DNA of 64,000 nucleotides from Chitinophagales bacterium (GCA_040877935.1 JBBDNB010000008.1:97618-161617), one strand, 5' to 3'; numbered from the stretch's first letter, positions 29,888 to 38,794 are shown. Made by a program: numbers and translations. Notes: generated by a model from the sequence alone, not told the origin.

Positions 29888-29904
29888 TTAAGCAAACTCA
29901 AAGC

Positions 29905-30315
29905 ATGAACCCAATTCTTAGAAATTTTTTGGCAATTATTGTAGGTGCTGCGGTTGGCAGTTCAGTAAATATGGGCATCATCATGGTTAGCGGCACTATT
30001 ATCTCTCCTCCGGAAGGCGCTGATGTCACTACAATGGAAGGTCTAAAAGCTTCCATACATTTGTTTCAGCCCAAACATTTTATTTTCCCTTTTCTGGCAC
30101 ATGCACTTGGCACATTTGCGGGTGCAGTGCTGGCGGCATTAATAGCTGCAAATCATAAAATAAAATTTGCACTTGGTATAGGTGCCTTTTTCCTAATTGG
30201 TGGCATAGCCAATAGTTTTCTGCTTCCTGCACCGCTTTGGTTTAATATTGTAGATATTCTTGGTGCCTATATTCCTGTAGCATATTTTGCCGGAAAACTG
30301 GTTGCAAAAAAATAA
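29905..30315 (+). CDS. Small integral membrane protein of unknown function
   Basis: 136 residues from ATG at 29905 (MNPILRNFLAIIVGAAVGSS), 17 nt after the PI-PLC-like gene. The longer frame from 29788 overlaps that gene and is unlikely. Four hydrophobic segments (about 7-28, 60-82, 87-108, 110-130) are separated by a short loop with SPPEGADVTTMEGLKASIH. Gly/Ala-rich helices resemble small Bacteroidota membrane proteins without assigned roles. Probably co-transcribed with the upstream lipoprotein gene. Confidence 0.75.
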   Translation: MNPILRNFLAIIVGAAVGSSVNMGIIMVSGTIISPPEGADVTTMEGLKASIHLFQPKHFIFPFLAHALGTFAGAVLAALIAANHKIKFALGIGAFFLIGGIANSFLLPAPLWFNIVDILGAYIPVAYFAGKLVAKK

Positions 30316-30426
30316 AACGAACTGCAGGAGAAACAAATGCAATTTCCAAAGCAATATTCTACAAATGATCACGCCATGTAAACCGTTATATTTTATTAAA
30401 TTCGTTGCAATATTTAACTTTCATGC

Positions 30427-31299
30427 ATGGCGCACCAAGCTGGAAAATCCGTTTCTAAAAAATCCGGTCAATCATATCTCTACTCAATCATCAGTATTAC
30501 ACTGGTGCTCACCATGTTCGGTATTCTGAGCTCAATTTTGATTTTTTCAAATAAAATTTCATCCTACCTGAAAGAAAATGTAGAGATTTCACTGATTTTA
30601 AAAGACAAGCTCAATGAAGTAGATGTACTTCAATTTCAAAAGAAACTGGATATTCAGCCCTATATTCTGAACAGCGAATATGTCTCCAAAGAGGATGCTG
30701 CAAAAATCCTACAGGAAGAATTTGGTGAAGACCTGGATATACTCGGCTACAACCCGTTGTATTCATCCATCAATATTCACCTGAAAGCAGCATATGCCAA
30801 CCCCGACAGCCTGGTAAACATAGAAAACGAACTGCGCAATCACATTGAAGTACAGGAAGTGCATTATTTCAAAGGCCTGATAGATATTTTGAGCAAAAAC
30901 ATCCGCAATATTTCTATAGTACTGTCTTCAATATTGCTGGTCCTTTTGTTAATTACCATTACACTGATAGACAATACCATAAAACTGGCCATGTACTCCA
31001 ATCGCTTTTTGATTAAAAGTATGCAACTGGTTGGTGCCACGCGCTGGTTTATCATTCGCCCTTTTATTTTGAGGGGATTTTTGAATGGAGTGGTGAGCGG
31101 GCTTTTGGCAGTTTGCCTTTTACTGGGATTGGCCTACTATTCTCAAAATTTTGTAAATATGCTCTTTGACCAAAAAGACATCATAGAGTTCAGTATTTTA
31201 TTTATTGGACTAATTATTGTAGGCGCACTGATAAGTGGATTGAGCACATTTTTTGCAGTGCACAAATACTTAAGAATGAAATTAGACGATTTATACTAA
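30427..31299 (+). CDS. ftsX: Cell-division protein FtsX
   Basis: 290 residues. Membrane partner of the FtsE ATPase; the pair regulates peptidoglycan hydrolases at the septum. The N-terminal helix SIISITLVLTMFGILSSIL is followed by an extracellular region of ~120 residues (YVSKEDAAKILQEEFGEDL), then three helices with the permease segment NRFLIKSMQLVGATRWFIIR between them. It is followed by DUF3098 and uppP, a conserved Bacteroidota cluster. ftsE is not adjacent. Confidence 0.93.
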   Translation: MAHQAGKSVSKKSGQSYLYSIISITLVLTMFGILSSILIFSNKISSYLKENVEISLILKDKLNEVDVLQFQKKLDIQPYILNSEYVSKEDAAKILQEEFGEDLDILGYNPLYSSINIHLKAAYANPDSLVNIENELRNHIEVQEVHYFKGLIDILSKNIRNISIVLSSILLVLLLITITLIDNTIKLAMYSNRFLIKSMQLVGATRWFIIRPFILRGFLNGVVSGLLAVCLLLGLAYYSQNFVNMLFDQKDIIEFSILFIGLIIVGALISGLSTFFAVHKYLRMKLDDLY

Positions 31300-31310
31300 A
31301 AGCATAAAGC

Positions 31311-31556
31311 ATGAGTAAGAAAAAAACAACAATTGAAGAACCGGAATTGCTCTTTACAAAGAAAAATTATGCCCTTGTAGTTCTTGGCTTTGCAATAATG
31401 ATTATAGGCTATTTTTTGATGATTGGTGGCGGAAATCCCGAACCCCATATTTTTAATGCAGAAGAAAAATACAGCTTTGTCAGAACCACATTGTCGCCCA
31501 TTTTTATCCTCGGAGGGCTATTTATAGTGGGTATGGCTATTTTCACAAAACGCTGA
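31311..31556 (+). CDS. DUF3098 membrane protein
   Basis: 81 residues, the usual size. A short polar N-terminus ends with LLFTKKNYALVVLGFAIMII, then a second helix begins at TLSPIFILGGLFIVGMAIF. The segment FNAEEKYSFVRTTLSPI is characteristic. It lies 11 nt after ftsX and 11 nt before uppP. The conserved position suggests a link to cell-envelope synthesis. Confidence 0.9.
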   Translation: MSKKKTTIEEPELLFTKKNYALVVLGFAIMIIGYFLMIGGGNPEPHIFNAEEKYSFVRTTLSPIFILGGLFIVGMAIFTKR

Positions 31557-31567
31557 TACAGACCTGA

Positions 31568-32362
31568 ATGAGTTTACTTGAGGCAATTGTCCTTGGTATT
31601 GTCCAGGGATTAACAGAATTTCTTCCTGTAAGCAGCAGCGGGCATCTTGAGCTGGTCAAACACCTTTTTGGAAGTAAACTTGTGGCAGAAGAAAGTCTGC
31701 TTTTTACTGTAGCTGTTCACGCTGCAACTGCACTCAGCACCATAGTTGTTTTTAGAAAAGATCTTGTAGAAATATTTCGCGGATTGTTTCAATTCCAGTG
31801 GAATGAATCAGCGCGCTTTTCCTGGTTTATTGTTCTGTCAATGATTCCTGCCGCATTTGTGGGATTGTTTTTTGAAGATTTTCTCGATCAATTGTTTTCA
31901 GGGCAAATACTGCTGGTAGGTTTAATGCTTTTGCTTACTGCACTTTTATTGATACTCGCTGATCGGGCTAAATTCACCAATAAAAGTGTAGGATGGAAAG
32001 AAGCACTCCTTGTGGGAGTAGCACAGGCCATTGCTATTCTGCCTGGAATTTCCCGTTCTGGAGCTACTATTTCAGCCTCTGTGTTGCTGGGTATTGATCG
32101 CACAAAAGCTGCGCGCTTTTCTTTCCTGATGGTCGTGCCTTTAATACTTGGGAAAATAGCCAAAGATATTCTGAGCGGAGGTTTTAATCTGGAAGGTGAT
32201 AAGCTTCTGGTTATTTTGGCTGCATCCCTGGCCGCTTTTATTGCCGGACTGCTGGCTTGCAAATGGATGATCAGCCTGGTGCGCAACAGCAATTTGTATT
32301 ACTTTGCCATCTATTGTTTTATTGTTGGCACAATAGCTATAGCAAGTCAACTTATAATTTGA
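31568..32362 (+). CDS. uppP: Undecaprenyl-diphosphatase UppP (BacA family)
   Basis: 264 residues. Recycles undecaprenyl pyrophosphate to the carrier lipid for peptidoglycan and O-antigen. Catalytic motifs: GLTEFLPVSSSGHLELV (about 14-30) and the second active-site segment ILPGISRSGATIS (about 156-168). Seven to eight membrane helices are visible. Last gene of the ftsX-DUF3098-uppP unit. Expression may confer bacitracin tolerance in other bacteria. Confidence 0.96.
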   Translation: MSLLEAIVLGIVQGLTEFLPVSSSGHLELVKHLFGSKLVAEESLLFTVAVHAATALSTIVVFRKDLVEIFRGLFQFQWNESARFSWFIVLSMIPAAFVGLFFEDFLDQLFSGQILLVGLMLLLTALLLILADRAKFTNKSVGWKEALLVGVAQAIAILPGISRSGATISASVLLGIDRTKAARFSFLMVVPLILGKIAKDILSGGFNLEGDKLLVILAASLAAFIAGLLACKWMISLVRNSNLYYFAIYCFIVGTIAIASQLII

Positions 32363-32516
32363 GAATTCCAATTTCTGTTTCTGATTATCCAACTCGCCTA
32401 ATTTCCAATAATCTCATAGAAATGATAGTAGCTGTGCATTAATGTTGGTTTGGAAAAATACTTTTTCATTAGCTTATTAGTTTTTCTGATTGAATGTTTG
32501 TATAATTCAATTTGAA

Positions 32517-33230
32517 ATGATCAGGCTGTATTTAATTGTATTTTTATTGTCAATTGGACTTAAGCTGAAAGCTGGAGATACAACTGTTACAGTAATTGGA
32601 CAAGTTACTCAAGAGCCTCATGTCGGATTTACAGATTTGTTAATTGTCAATACTTCTACGGGAAAAGGTTTTTTTGGAAATACGGATGGTTCCTTTAAGA
32701 TTAACGTCAAAAAAAATGAGCTTATTAAAGTATTAAGCCATGGCTTCACAACCGCGACTATAAGTCTTAAAGATTCAACGCTTAAAGATATTTACCATGT
32801 TATCGTGACATTAAAAGCCCTTGAAATAAAAAGAAAAGATCCAGTTATCATCCGACCTAAACCCACCCAAGAAGAAATATCAAAATCAAAGTCAAAAATA
32901 GGCGAACTGGAATACGACCCATGGGTAATGACCTCAAAGCCTGGTATTTTAAGCCCCGTCAGCCTTTTCTATTATTTATTCAGTAAAAAAGAAAAAGAAA
33001 AGCGGGCTTATATCAATTTACTTATTGAAGATCAATATATGCAAGCAATGAAAAAAATCATTCGTTTTTTCATAGATGCAGAACTTATATCCCTTGAAGA
33101 AAATGAAATAGAAAAATTTATTGATCATTGTGCCATTGACCCTGAATTCGTCAAATATGCCAGCATATACGAAATTGGTGAAGCATTAGATAGTTGTTAC
33201 AAGGAATACAAAACAAAGGAAAAATATTAA
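32517..33230 (+). CDS. Secreted carboxypeptidase-regulatory-like (CarboxypepD_reg-like) domain protein
   Basis: 237 residues from ATG 32517, giving a clean signal peptide (MIRLYLIVFLLSIGLKLKAG). The first half matches a CarboxypepD_reg-like beta-sandwich: TVIGQVTQEPHVGFTDLLIV, GFFGNTDGSFKINV, KNELIKVLSHGF. The second half is a charged helical region with KKEKEKRAYINLLIEDQYM. Such proteins sit in the periplasm or outer membrane, but no SusC-like barrel follows. R2 copy 2 begins 13 nt after the stop. Confidence 0.75.
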   Translation: MIRLYLIVFLLSIGLKLKAGDTTVTVIGQVTQEPHVGFTDLLIVNTSTGKGFFGNTDGSFKINVKKNELIKVLSHGFTTATISLKDSTLKDIYHVIVTLKALEIKRKDPVIIRPKPTQEEISKSKSKIGELEYDPWVMTSKPGILSPVSLFYYLFSKKEKEKRAYINLLIEDQYMQAMKKIIRFFIDAELISLEENEIEKFIDHCAIDPEFVKYASIYEIGEALDSCYKEYKTKEKY

Positions 33231-33243
33231 CCCAAGTGCTCAA

Positions 33244-33370
33244 AGTAAACAACCTCGGGGCAAGCCCACGAGGCATTTATTTGGAAAAAATACTTTTGAT
33301 TACGAGGCAAGCCTCGGAGCACCCGCCTGCTTTTAGTCGGGCAGGTTTAAATCTCGATTATCGAGTAAAA
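33244..33370 (+). repeat. R2 repeat, copy 2
   Basis: About 127 bp, nearly identical to copy 1, with TTTTAGTCGGG in the third stem where copy 1 has TTAGTCGGG. Same orientation as the gene it follows. Confidence 0.9.
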
Positions 33371-33433
33371 CATGCAAATAGACAATAGAATCTTCCAATC
33401 CATTATTCACATTTTACATCAAAACATACTCCC

Positions 33434-34213
33434 CTACCTCCCCTTAAACTCCGGCTTTCTTTTTTCTACAAAGGCATTCATGCCCTCTTTTTGATCTTCG
33501 GTGGCAAATAGCGTGTAGAAGTTTTTACGCTCAAATACGAGCCCTTCATCCAAACTGCTATTGAAAGCTTTTAATACGGATTCCTTGGCCAATTGAACCG
33601 CAATGGGCGATTTATCTGCAATGTTTTGTGCCAGCCTTACCGCTTCCTTCAAATACAATTCTACAGGCACTACTTTATTGATCAAACCAACGCTGAGGGC
33701 TTCTTCAGCTTTTATAAAATTACCCGTAAGTACCATCTCCATAGCCCGTGCTTTTCCTACCGCTTTGGTCAATCGCTGCGTCCCTCCTGCTCCAGGCATC
33801 ACGCCTATTTTTATTTCCGGTTGGCCAAACTGTGCTGTTTCTGAAGCCACTACCATATCGCAGGTCATCACAAGCTCACAACCACCGCCCAGGGCAAAAC
33901 CGGAAACAGCGGCAATAATTGGCTTTTTGGTTTTCTTAATTTGATCCCAAGTAGAAAACTGGTCAATTTTGAGCATATCGATGCTGCCCTTTCCAGCCAT
34001 TTCCTTGATATCCGCCCCGGCAGCAAAAGCCTTTTCATTGCCCGTGAGAATAATCACGCGAACGGTATCATCATCATCCAGCATTTTAAGTGCATCGCGC
34101 AATTCACCCATTGTCTGAAGGTTCAGGGCATTCAATTGCTTGGGTCTATTCAACTGAATGAGTGCAATGTGTTTTTCGTAATTTTTTTCAACTATAATAT
34201 TTTCAAACTCCAT
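33434..34213 (-). CDS. Enoyl-CoA hydratase/isomerase family protein
   Basis: 259 residues from ATG 34213 (MEFENIIVEKNYEKHIALIQ); the frame extends 14 codons upstream but this start gives the standard length. Crotonase fold: LNRPKQLNALN, AFAAGADIKEM (oxyanion hole), SGFALGGGCELVMTCD (catalytic Glu) and GVMPGAGGTQRL (second catalytic Glu). Hydrates enoyl-CoA in fatty-acid or amino-acid breakdown; the exact chain specificity is not visible. It overlaps the upstream PAP2 gene by 11 nt, so the three genes 35529 to 33434 form one unit. Confidence 0.93.
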   Translation of the reverse strand: MEFENIIVEKNYEKHIALIQLNRPKQLNALNLQTMGELRDALKMLDDDDTVRVIILTGNEKAFAAGADIKEMAGKGSIDMLKIDQFSTWDQIKKTKKPIIAAVSGFALGGGCELVMTCDMVVASETAQFGQPEIKIGVMPGAGGTQRLTKAVGKARAMEMVLTGNFIKAEEALSVGLINKVVPVELYLKEAVRLAQNIADKSPIAVQLAKESVLKAFNSSLDEGLVFERKNFYTLFATEDQKEGMNAFVEKRKPEFKGR

Positions 34214-34793
34214 CTTTTGCCGTTTTAAATTTATTTCTGAGAATATATTTACCAATAGCTGCGAATATTATTCCTATAAACGCACCTAAAATTGCTCCGC
34301 CCAATATATCAAATGGATAGTGAACACCAACATATATTTGCGCATAAGAAACCATAGCCGCCCAAAAAATCAATACCGGCAGCAAGGCCGGTTGCAGACT
34401 TCTAAAAAACACTCCAAAAAAGAAAGCCAGCGCAAAATGATTGGTAGCATGAGAAGAAGTAAAACTTTTTCCCGAGCCGCAATCTACAAGTAGAATAACC
34501 TGATCCAAAAAATCAGGATCATTGCAAGGGCGCAGCCTGCCTACCAATGGTTTGATTAAGCTACTGCTGATCTGATCGCTTGCAACAATACTCAAAATAG
34601 CCAGCACTACAACAGTAAGCACTGTTTTTCTATCAAAATTAAAAAACAAGAAAGTGAGTGCGAATAGATAAAGTGGAGCCCAAAAATACTTGTTTCTAAA
34701 CCAGGGCAATACCTGATCAAAAAATGAATTGCTCCAAGCACCATTCATCTCCCGAAAAAGAGATTGATCAATATTGATAAGGCTTTCAAGCAT
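34203..34793 (-). CDS. PAP2-family membrane phosphatase
   Basis: 196 residues with about five membrane helices. The three PAP2 catalytic motifs are present: KPLVGRLRPC, SSHATNHFA (S/T-S-H with the catalytic His) and YAQIYVGVHYPFDILGG (S-R-x5-H-x3-D-like, here with Q for R). It probably removes phosphate from lipids such as undecaprenyl pyrophosphate or phosphatidylglycerophosphate. It overlaps the upstream methyltransferase by 8 nt and the downstream enoyl-CoA hydratase by 11 nt. Confidence 0.9.
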   Translation of the reverse strand: MLESLINIDQSLFREMNGAWSNSFFDQVLPWFRNKYFWAPLYLFALTFLFFNFDRKTVLTVVVLAILSIVASDQISSSLIKPLVGRLRPCNDPDFLDQVILLVDCGSGKSFTSSHATNHFALAFFFGVFFRSLQPALLPVLIFWAAMVSYAQIYVGVHYPFDILGGAILGAFIGIIFAAIGKYILRNKFKTAKDGV

Positions 34794-35529
34794 TTTTCTT
34801 TTTTGCTATTATAATCAGGCGCTCTGAATCCTTTTCATCATAAGCATCTAAGGCATAATTACCGAAAATATGCTGAATTGAAAAATTTGATTCAGCCATG
34901 TACTTCTTAAAATGATCTAAATCAATAGCCTGAACTTTTTCCTGGTAGTTATAAAGCTTTCCTTTATCACTGAATTTAATGTCCTTTATAATAAAACCTC
35001 GCTCTATTTTTCTGTCAATATGGAAAACGACCCCACTCCTTTCAATTTGCTCAGAATGTTGTAAGTCACTAAGTGTTTTGTTGACATTCAAAAAGTCAAT
35101 GGTCAAAACCCCTCCCGGTTTCAGCCCTTTATTGACAGCCTGTAGAGTTTTTATATTGTCGCTTTCACGATCGAAATAGCCAAAGCTGGTAAAAAAATTA
35201 AAAGCATAATCAAAATAATTGGTGTAAAACAATTTGCGCATATCGTGCACAAAAAATTTCAATCGTTCACTTTCAAATGCTTTTGCTGAAAGAATGCTTT
35301 TTTCAGAAAGATCTATTCCAGTTACTTTAAAACCTTTTTCTGCCAATTGTTTCGCATGACGCCCTTTGCCACAGGCCAGATCAAGCATATAACTGCCTGC
35401 TTCAGGTTGCAAAAAATTTATTAAGCGATCTATAAAATTGCGTGCCTCACTTTCATCTCGGTTGCTGTACAATAGGTGATAATATGGCGAATCAAACCAA
35501 TCTTCAAACCATTCTTTTTTTACTGCCAT
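34786..35529 (-). CDS. Class I SAM-dependent methyltransferase
   Basis: 247 residues. Rossmann-type methyltransferase: motif I MLDLACGKGRHAKQLAEKG (SAM-binding), the acidic residue at the end of strand 2 in VTGIDLSEKS, and YAFNFFTSFGYFDRESDN. The N-terminus EWFEDWFDSPYYHLLYSNRD is typical of a small-molecule methyltransferase subgroup seen in Bacteroidota. The acceptor is unknown. It starts 76 nt from the divergent phosphohexomutase gene. Confidence 0.9.
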   Translation of the reverse strand: MAVKKEWFEDWFDSPYYHLLYSNRDESEARNFIDRLINFLQPEAGSYMLDLACGKGRHAKQLAEKGFKVTGIDLSEKSILSAKAFESERLKFFVHDMRKLFYTNYFDYAFNFFTSFGYFDRESDNIKTLQAVNKGLKPGGVLTIDFLNVNKTLSDLQHSEQIERSGVVFHIDRKIERGFIIKDIKFSDKGKLYNYQEKVQAIDLDHFKKYMAESNFSIQHIFGNYALDAYDEKDSERLIIIAKKKNA

Positions 35530-35605
35530 TTGTGGATAATAATCTCTAAATTGAAAAAGTATTTAGGAAATAAGACCTAATTTTGCAGCTCAAAAATATT
35601 GAAAT

Positions 35606-37000
35606 TTGACGTTAATAAAATCCATATCGGGTATTAGAGGAACAATAGGCGGAAAAACAGGTGATAACTTAACCCCTGTAGATATAGTAAAGTTTACTGC
35701 AGCCTATGGCACCTGGCTCAAAAGAGAAACAGGTGCAAAGAAAATTGTACTTGGCCGTGATGGCCGCATTTCCGGCCCGATGGTACAAAATCTGGTTATC
35801 GGCACCCTGCAAGGTCTTGGACTGGATGTAGTGAATATAGACCTCTCCACCACTCCCACAGTAGAAGTAGCCGTAATCCATGAAAAGGCCGATGGTGGAA
35901 TTATTCTAACAGCCAGCCACAACCCCAAGCAATGGAATGCTCTGAAATTATTAGATGCTCAGGGAGAATTTATCTCGGGCGAAGCCGGTGCAGAAGTGCT
36001 GAAACTGGCTGAAAAAGAAGATTTTGATTTTGTGGAAGTAGAAAAACTGGGCAAAGTAAAATCAAATACCGAGTACATTAAAAAGCACATCGAACTGATC
36101 TTGAACCTACCCTATATTGATGTTGAAGCCATTAAAGCTGCAAATTTTAAAATAGTAGTTGATGGCATTAATTCTACTGGAGGAACAGCCATTCCACAGT
36201 TGTTAAGCGCATTAGGCGTGAAAGACATTCATGAGCTCAATTGTGAAGTAAATGGAATTTTCCAACACAATCCTGAGCCGCTGCCTGAAAATTTAAGCGG
36301 ATTGAGCAATGAAGTAAAGCAGAGCAAAGCCGACCTTGGCATAGCTGTTGACCCTGATGTGGACAGGTTGTGTTTTGTTTGTGAAGACGGGGAAATGTTT
36401 GGTGAAGAATACACTATTGTTTCCATCGCTGATTTTGTCTTAAAGCAGAAAAAAGGGAATACTGTTTCCAATCTTTCATCGAGCCGTGCACTTAAAGATA
36501 TTACACTTAAAAATGGAGGGGAATATTTTGCCTCTGCCGTTGGCGAAGTGAATGTTGTGGCCATGATGAAGGCCAAAAATGCCATTATTGGTGGTGAAGG
36601 CAATGGCGGAGTTATTTTGCCCGAATTGCATTACGGCCGTGATGCACTGGTTGGAATAGCCCTGTTTCTAACCCAATTGGCCAAATTCGGAAAAAGCATT
36701 TCCGTATTGCGCTCAAAATATCCGAATTATCACCTTTCTAAGAACAAGATACAATTAGAAGAAGGCATAGACATTGATGCTATTTTTGAGCTGATTGTTA
36801 AAAAGTATAAAAATTATCCGGTCAATAGCATTGATGGAGTGAAAATAGAATTTGACGAAAATTGGGTGCATTTGCGCAAATCCAATACAGAACCTGTTGT
36901 TCGTATTTATTCTGAGAGCAGCAGTGAAAATACGGCCGAAAGCATTGCCCGGCAGATCATGGTGGATATCAAAGAATTTGCCCAGGAAAGCGTAAAGTAA
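35606..37000 (+). CDS. glmM: Phosphoglucosamine mutase-like phosphohexomutase
   Basis: 464 residues. Makes glucosamine-1-phosphate for UDP-GlcNAc if it is GlmM; a phosphoglucomutase/phosphomannomutase role is possible. Motifs: ISGIRGTIGG at the start, the phosphoserine loop TASHNPKQWN, the metal-binding DPDVDRLCF, the sugar loop GEGNGGVI and the phosphate-binding RKSNTEPVVRIY. The TTG start is forced, because an in-frame TGA lies two codons upstream. Its stop overlaps the ATG of the cysteine desulfurase (TAATG). Confidence 0.9.
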   Translation: MTLIKSISGIRGTIGGKTGDNLTPVDIVKFTAAYGTWLKRETGAKKIVLGRDGRISGPMVQNLVIGTLQGLGLDVVNIDLSTTPTVEVAVIHEKADGGIILTASHNPKQWNALKLLDAQGEFISGEAGAEVLKLAEKEDFDFVEVEKLGKVKSNTEYIKKHIELILNLPYIDVEAIKAANFKIVVDGINSTGGTAIPQLLSALGVKDIHELNCEVNGIFQHNPEPLPENLSGLSNEVKQSKADLGIAVDPDVDRLCFVCEDGEMFGEEYTIVSIADFVLKQKKGNTVSNLSSSRALKDITLKNGGEYFASAVGEVNVVAMMKAKNAIIGGEGNGGVILPELHYGRDALVGIALFLTQLAKFGKSISVLRSKYPNYHLSKNKIQLEEGIDIDAIFELIVKKYKNYPVNSIDGVKIEFDENWVHLRKSNTEPVVRIYSESSSENTAESIARQIMVDIKEFAQESVK

Positions 37001-38124
37001 TGGGAATTTATCTCGACAATGCAGCAACTACAGCTATTGACCCTCAGGTATTTGAGGCCATGCTGCCCTATTTGAAAGAGGAATATGGCAATCCTTCCTC
37101 CATTCATGGATTTGGTAGAAATACCAAGGCTGCAATTGAAAAAGCCCGCAAATCTGTTGCCAATCATTTTCAGGCCTCTGTTGGTGAAATATTTTTCACT
37201 TCAGGAGGTACGGAATCTGCCAATTTGATCATTCAGTCATTGGCACAAAGTGATCGCATTGCGCACATCATCAGCACTAAAATAGAACATCATTGTGTAT
37301 TGCATTCTGTTGAGGAAATGGCTGCCAAAAATTATATTTCGGCACATTATCTAAAATTGGATAAAAAGGGAAATATAGATTTTAGTGAATTAGAAGACTT
37401 ATTGAAAAAATACGGTGATAAAAGTTTGATTGCCCTAATGCATGCCAATAATGAAATTGGTACATTATTGAATTTACAGGCTGTAGCAGAATTGAGCCGT
37501 GAATACGGTACATTGTTTTTTTCGGATACCGTGCAGTCGGTAGCACATTATAATATTGATCTTCAAAAAACACCTGTTGATTTTATCACGGGTTCTGCAC
37601 ATAAATTTCACGGCCCCAAAGGTGTGGGTTTTGTCTATATCAATTCGGATGTAAAAGTACAACCACTGATTTTTGGCGGTTCGCAGGAACGCAATATGAG
37701 AGCAGGTACTGAAAATATCTACGGAATAGTAGGTATGGCCAAAGCACTGGATATGGCTTATGAAACTTTGGAAACCAATGCCAAATATATCAGCGGACTA
37801 AAGCAATATTTTTTCGAAGCATTGCAAAAAGCCATTCCAGGTGTTGAAGTAAATGGCGCTTTTGGAACCGATAGTCTTTACACAGTTCTGAATGTTTCTT
37901 TTCCAAAAAATGAAAAAACTGAATTTCTGCTCTACAATTTGGATATTGAGGGAATTGCAGTTTCTGCCGGAAGTGCCTGTACAAGTGGTTCTGATCAGGG
38001 TTCACATGTTTTAAATGGCATAGGTGTTTCCCCCGAACGCAGCTCTATTCGCTTTTCTTTTTCTAAAATGAATAATAAAGCGGAATTGAACCAGGTATTG
38101 GAATTAGTGAAAAAGGCTTTTTAA
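37000..38124 (+). CDS. Cysteine desulfurase (NifS/IscS-like, class V aminotransferase)
   Basis: 374 residues. Pyridoxal-phosphate enzyme that takes sulfur from cysteine for Fe-S or tRNA thiolation. Landmarks: YLDNAATTAIDP, EIFFTSGGTESANL, SAHKFHGPKGVGF (PLP lysine), RAGTENIYGIVGM and SAGSACTSGSDQ (persulfide Cys). The class II-style NifS/IscS loop is present. It is translationally coupled to the phosphohexomutase; no isc/suf scaffold gene adjoins it, so tRNA modification is a reasonable alternative role. Confidence 0.94.
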   Translation: MGIYLDNAATTAIDPQVFEAMLPYLKEEYGNPSSIHGFGRNTKAAIEKARKSVANHFQASVGEIFFTSGGTESANLIIQSLAQSDRIAHIISTKIEHHCVLHSVEEMAAKNYISAHYLKLDKKGNIDFSELEDLLKKYGDKSLIALMHANNEIGTLLNLQAVAELSREYGTLFFSDTVQSVAHYNIDLQKTPVDFITGSAHKFHGPKGVGFVYINSDVKVQPLIFGGSQERNMRAGTENIYGIVGMAKALDMAYETLETNAKYISGLKQYFFEALQKAIPGVEVNGAFGTDSLYTVLNVSFPKNEKTEFLLYNLDIEGIAVSAGSACTSGSDQGSHVLNGIGVSPERSSIRFSFSKMNNKAELNQVLELVKKAF

Positions 38125-38157
38125 GCCCGAACAGATGCAATAACAGTAGAAGTTGAA

Positions 38158-38260
38158 AGTAAACAACCTCGGGGCAAGCCCACGAGGCATTTATTTGGAA
38201 AAAATACTTTTGATTACGAGGCAAGCCTCGGAGCATTTAAATCTCGATTATCGAGTCAAA
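38158..38260 (+). repeat. R2 repeat, copy 3 (internal stem missing)
   Basis: About 103 bp, matching copies 1 and 2 except that the CCCGCCTGC...GGGCAGG stem (about 22-24 nt) is precisely absent. It begins 33 nt after the desulfurase stop and ends 7 nt before the 3' end of a minus-strand toxin gene. Confidence 0.9.
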
Positions 38261-38267
38261 CCTAAAT

Positions 38268-38579
38268 TCAGATAATTCTGCCTTTTAAATCTTTTTCATC
38301 AGGGTCTTTTTTGCAATCCCATACCATAATAATCAAGATCAATTGGTCAAAAATTTCATAAATTATTTCAAAGTCCTCGGTGATAAGAACTCTGACAGTT
38401 TTGAAATCAGTTTTTAGTCCTAAATAAGGGTTTTTTGAAATTAGTTTGGCACTCTTATTTATTCTGGAATTTAGTTTTTTGCTATATGTATTGGTGCCAT
38501 TTCTTTTAATATAGAATTCCAGTATATCATACAAATCCAACTTAGCACTTATAGACCAATCTATTTTGTATTGAGCCAT
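38268..38579 (-). CDS. ParE/RelE-superfamily toxin
   Basis: 103 residues. ParE/RelE pattern: YKIDWSISAKLDLYDILEFY, then LISKNPYLGLKTDF, the strands VRVLITEDFEIIYEIFDQL and a final LIIMVWDCKKDP with the terminal aspartates. The upstream antitoxin gene overlaps it by 19 nt. Its cellular target is not evident. It abuts R2 copy 3. Confidence 0.85.
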   Translation of the reverse strand: MAQYKIDWSISAKLDLYDILEFYIKRNGTNTYSKKLNSRINKSAKLISKNPYLGLKTDFKTVRVLITEDFEIIYEIFDQLILIIMVWDCKKDPDEKDLKGRII

Positions 38580-38794
38580 TGGTCAATCTCTTTATGCAAA
38601 TCCTCATGAGATATGCTTTGCTTGTTTCTGAGTTCCTTTCTGGCTTTGCTTACCCTCTCTTTTTGATAGTCGCTTAGTTGATAAGTCTTTGCAGCCTTAG
38701 ATTCTACTATGGTTTTTAAGGCGTTCAAAAAAGAGACGTCATCAATATGCGATAAATGCTCGGAAATAAGATGCCTTAACTCTACAATACTCAT
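38561..38794 (-). CDS. Putative antitoxin paired with the ParE/RelE toxin
   Basis: 77 residues, helical: MSIVELRHLISEHLSHIDDV, then YQKERVSKARKELRNKQSIS and HEDLHKEIDQWL. The C-terminal part, with KAR..E...G/S-like HEDLHKEIDQW, resembles the antitoxin addiction module found in Bacteroidota. It overlaps the toxin gene by 19 nt and starts about 170 nt from the T9SS gene upstream. Confidence 0.78.
   Translation of the reverse strand: MSIVELRHLISEHLSHIDDVSFLNALKTIVESKAAKTYQLSDYQKERVSKARKELRNKQSISHEDLHKEIDQWLNTK

Noticed and set aside
29788..29904. Longer N-terminal extension of the membrane protein at 29905
   Set aside because: It overlaps the 3' end of the PI-PLC-like gene and reads as non-signal, Arg/Cys-rich sequence. 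The ATG at 29905 gives a normal membrane-protein start.
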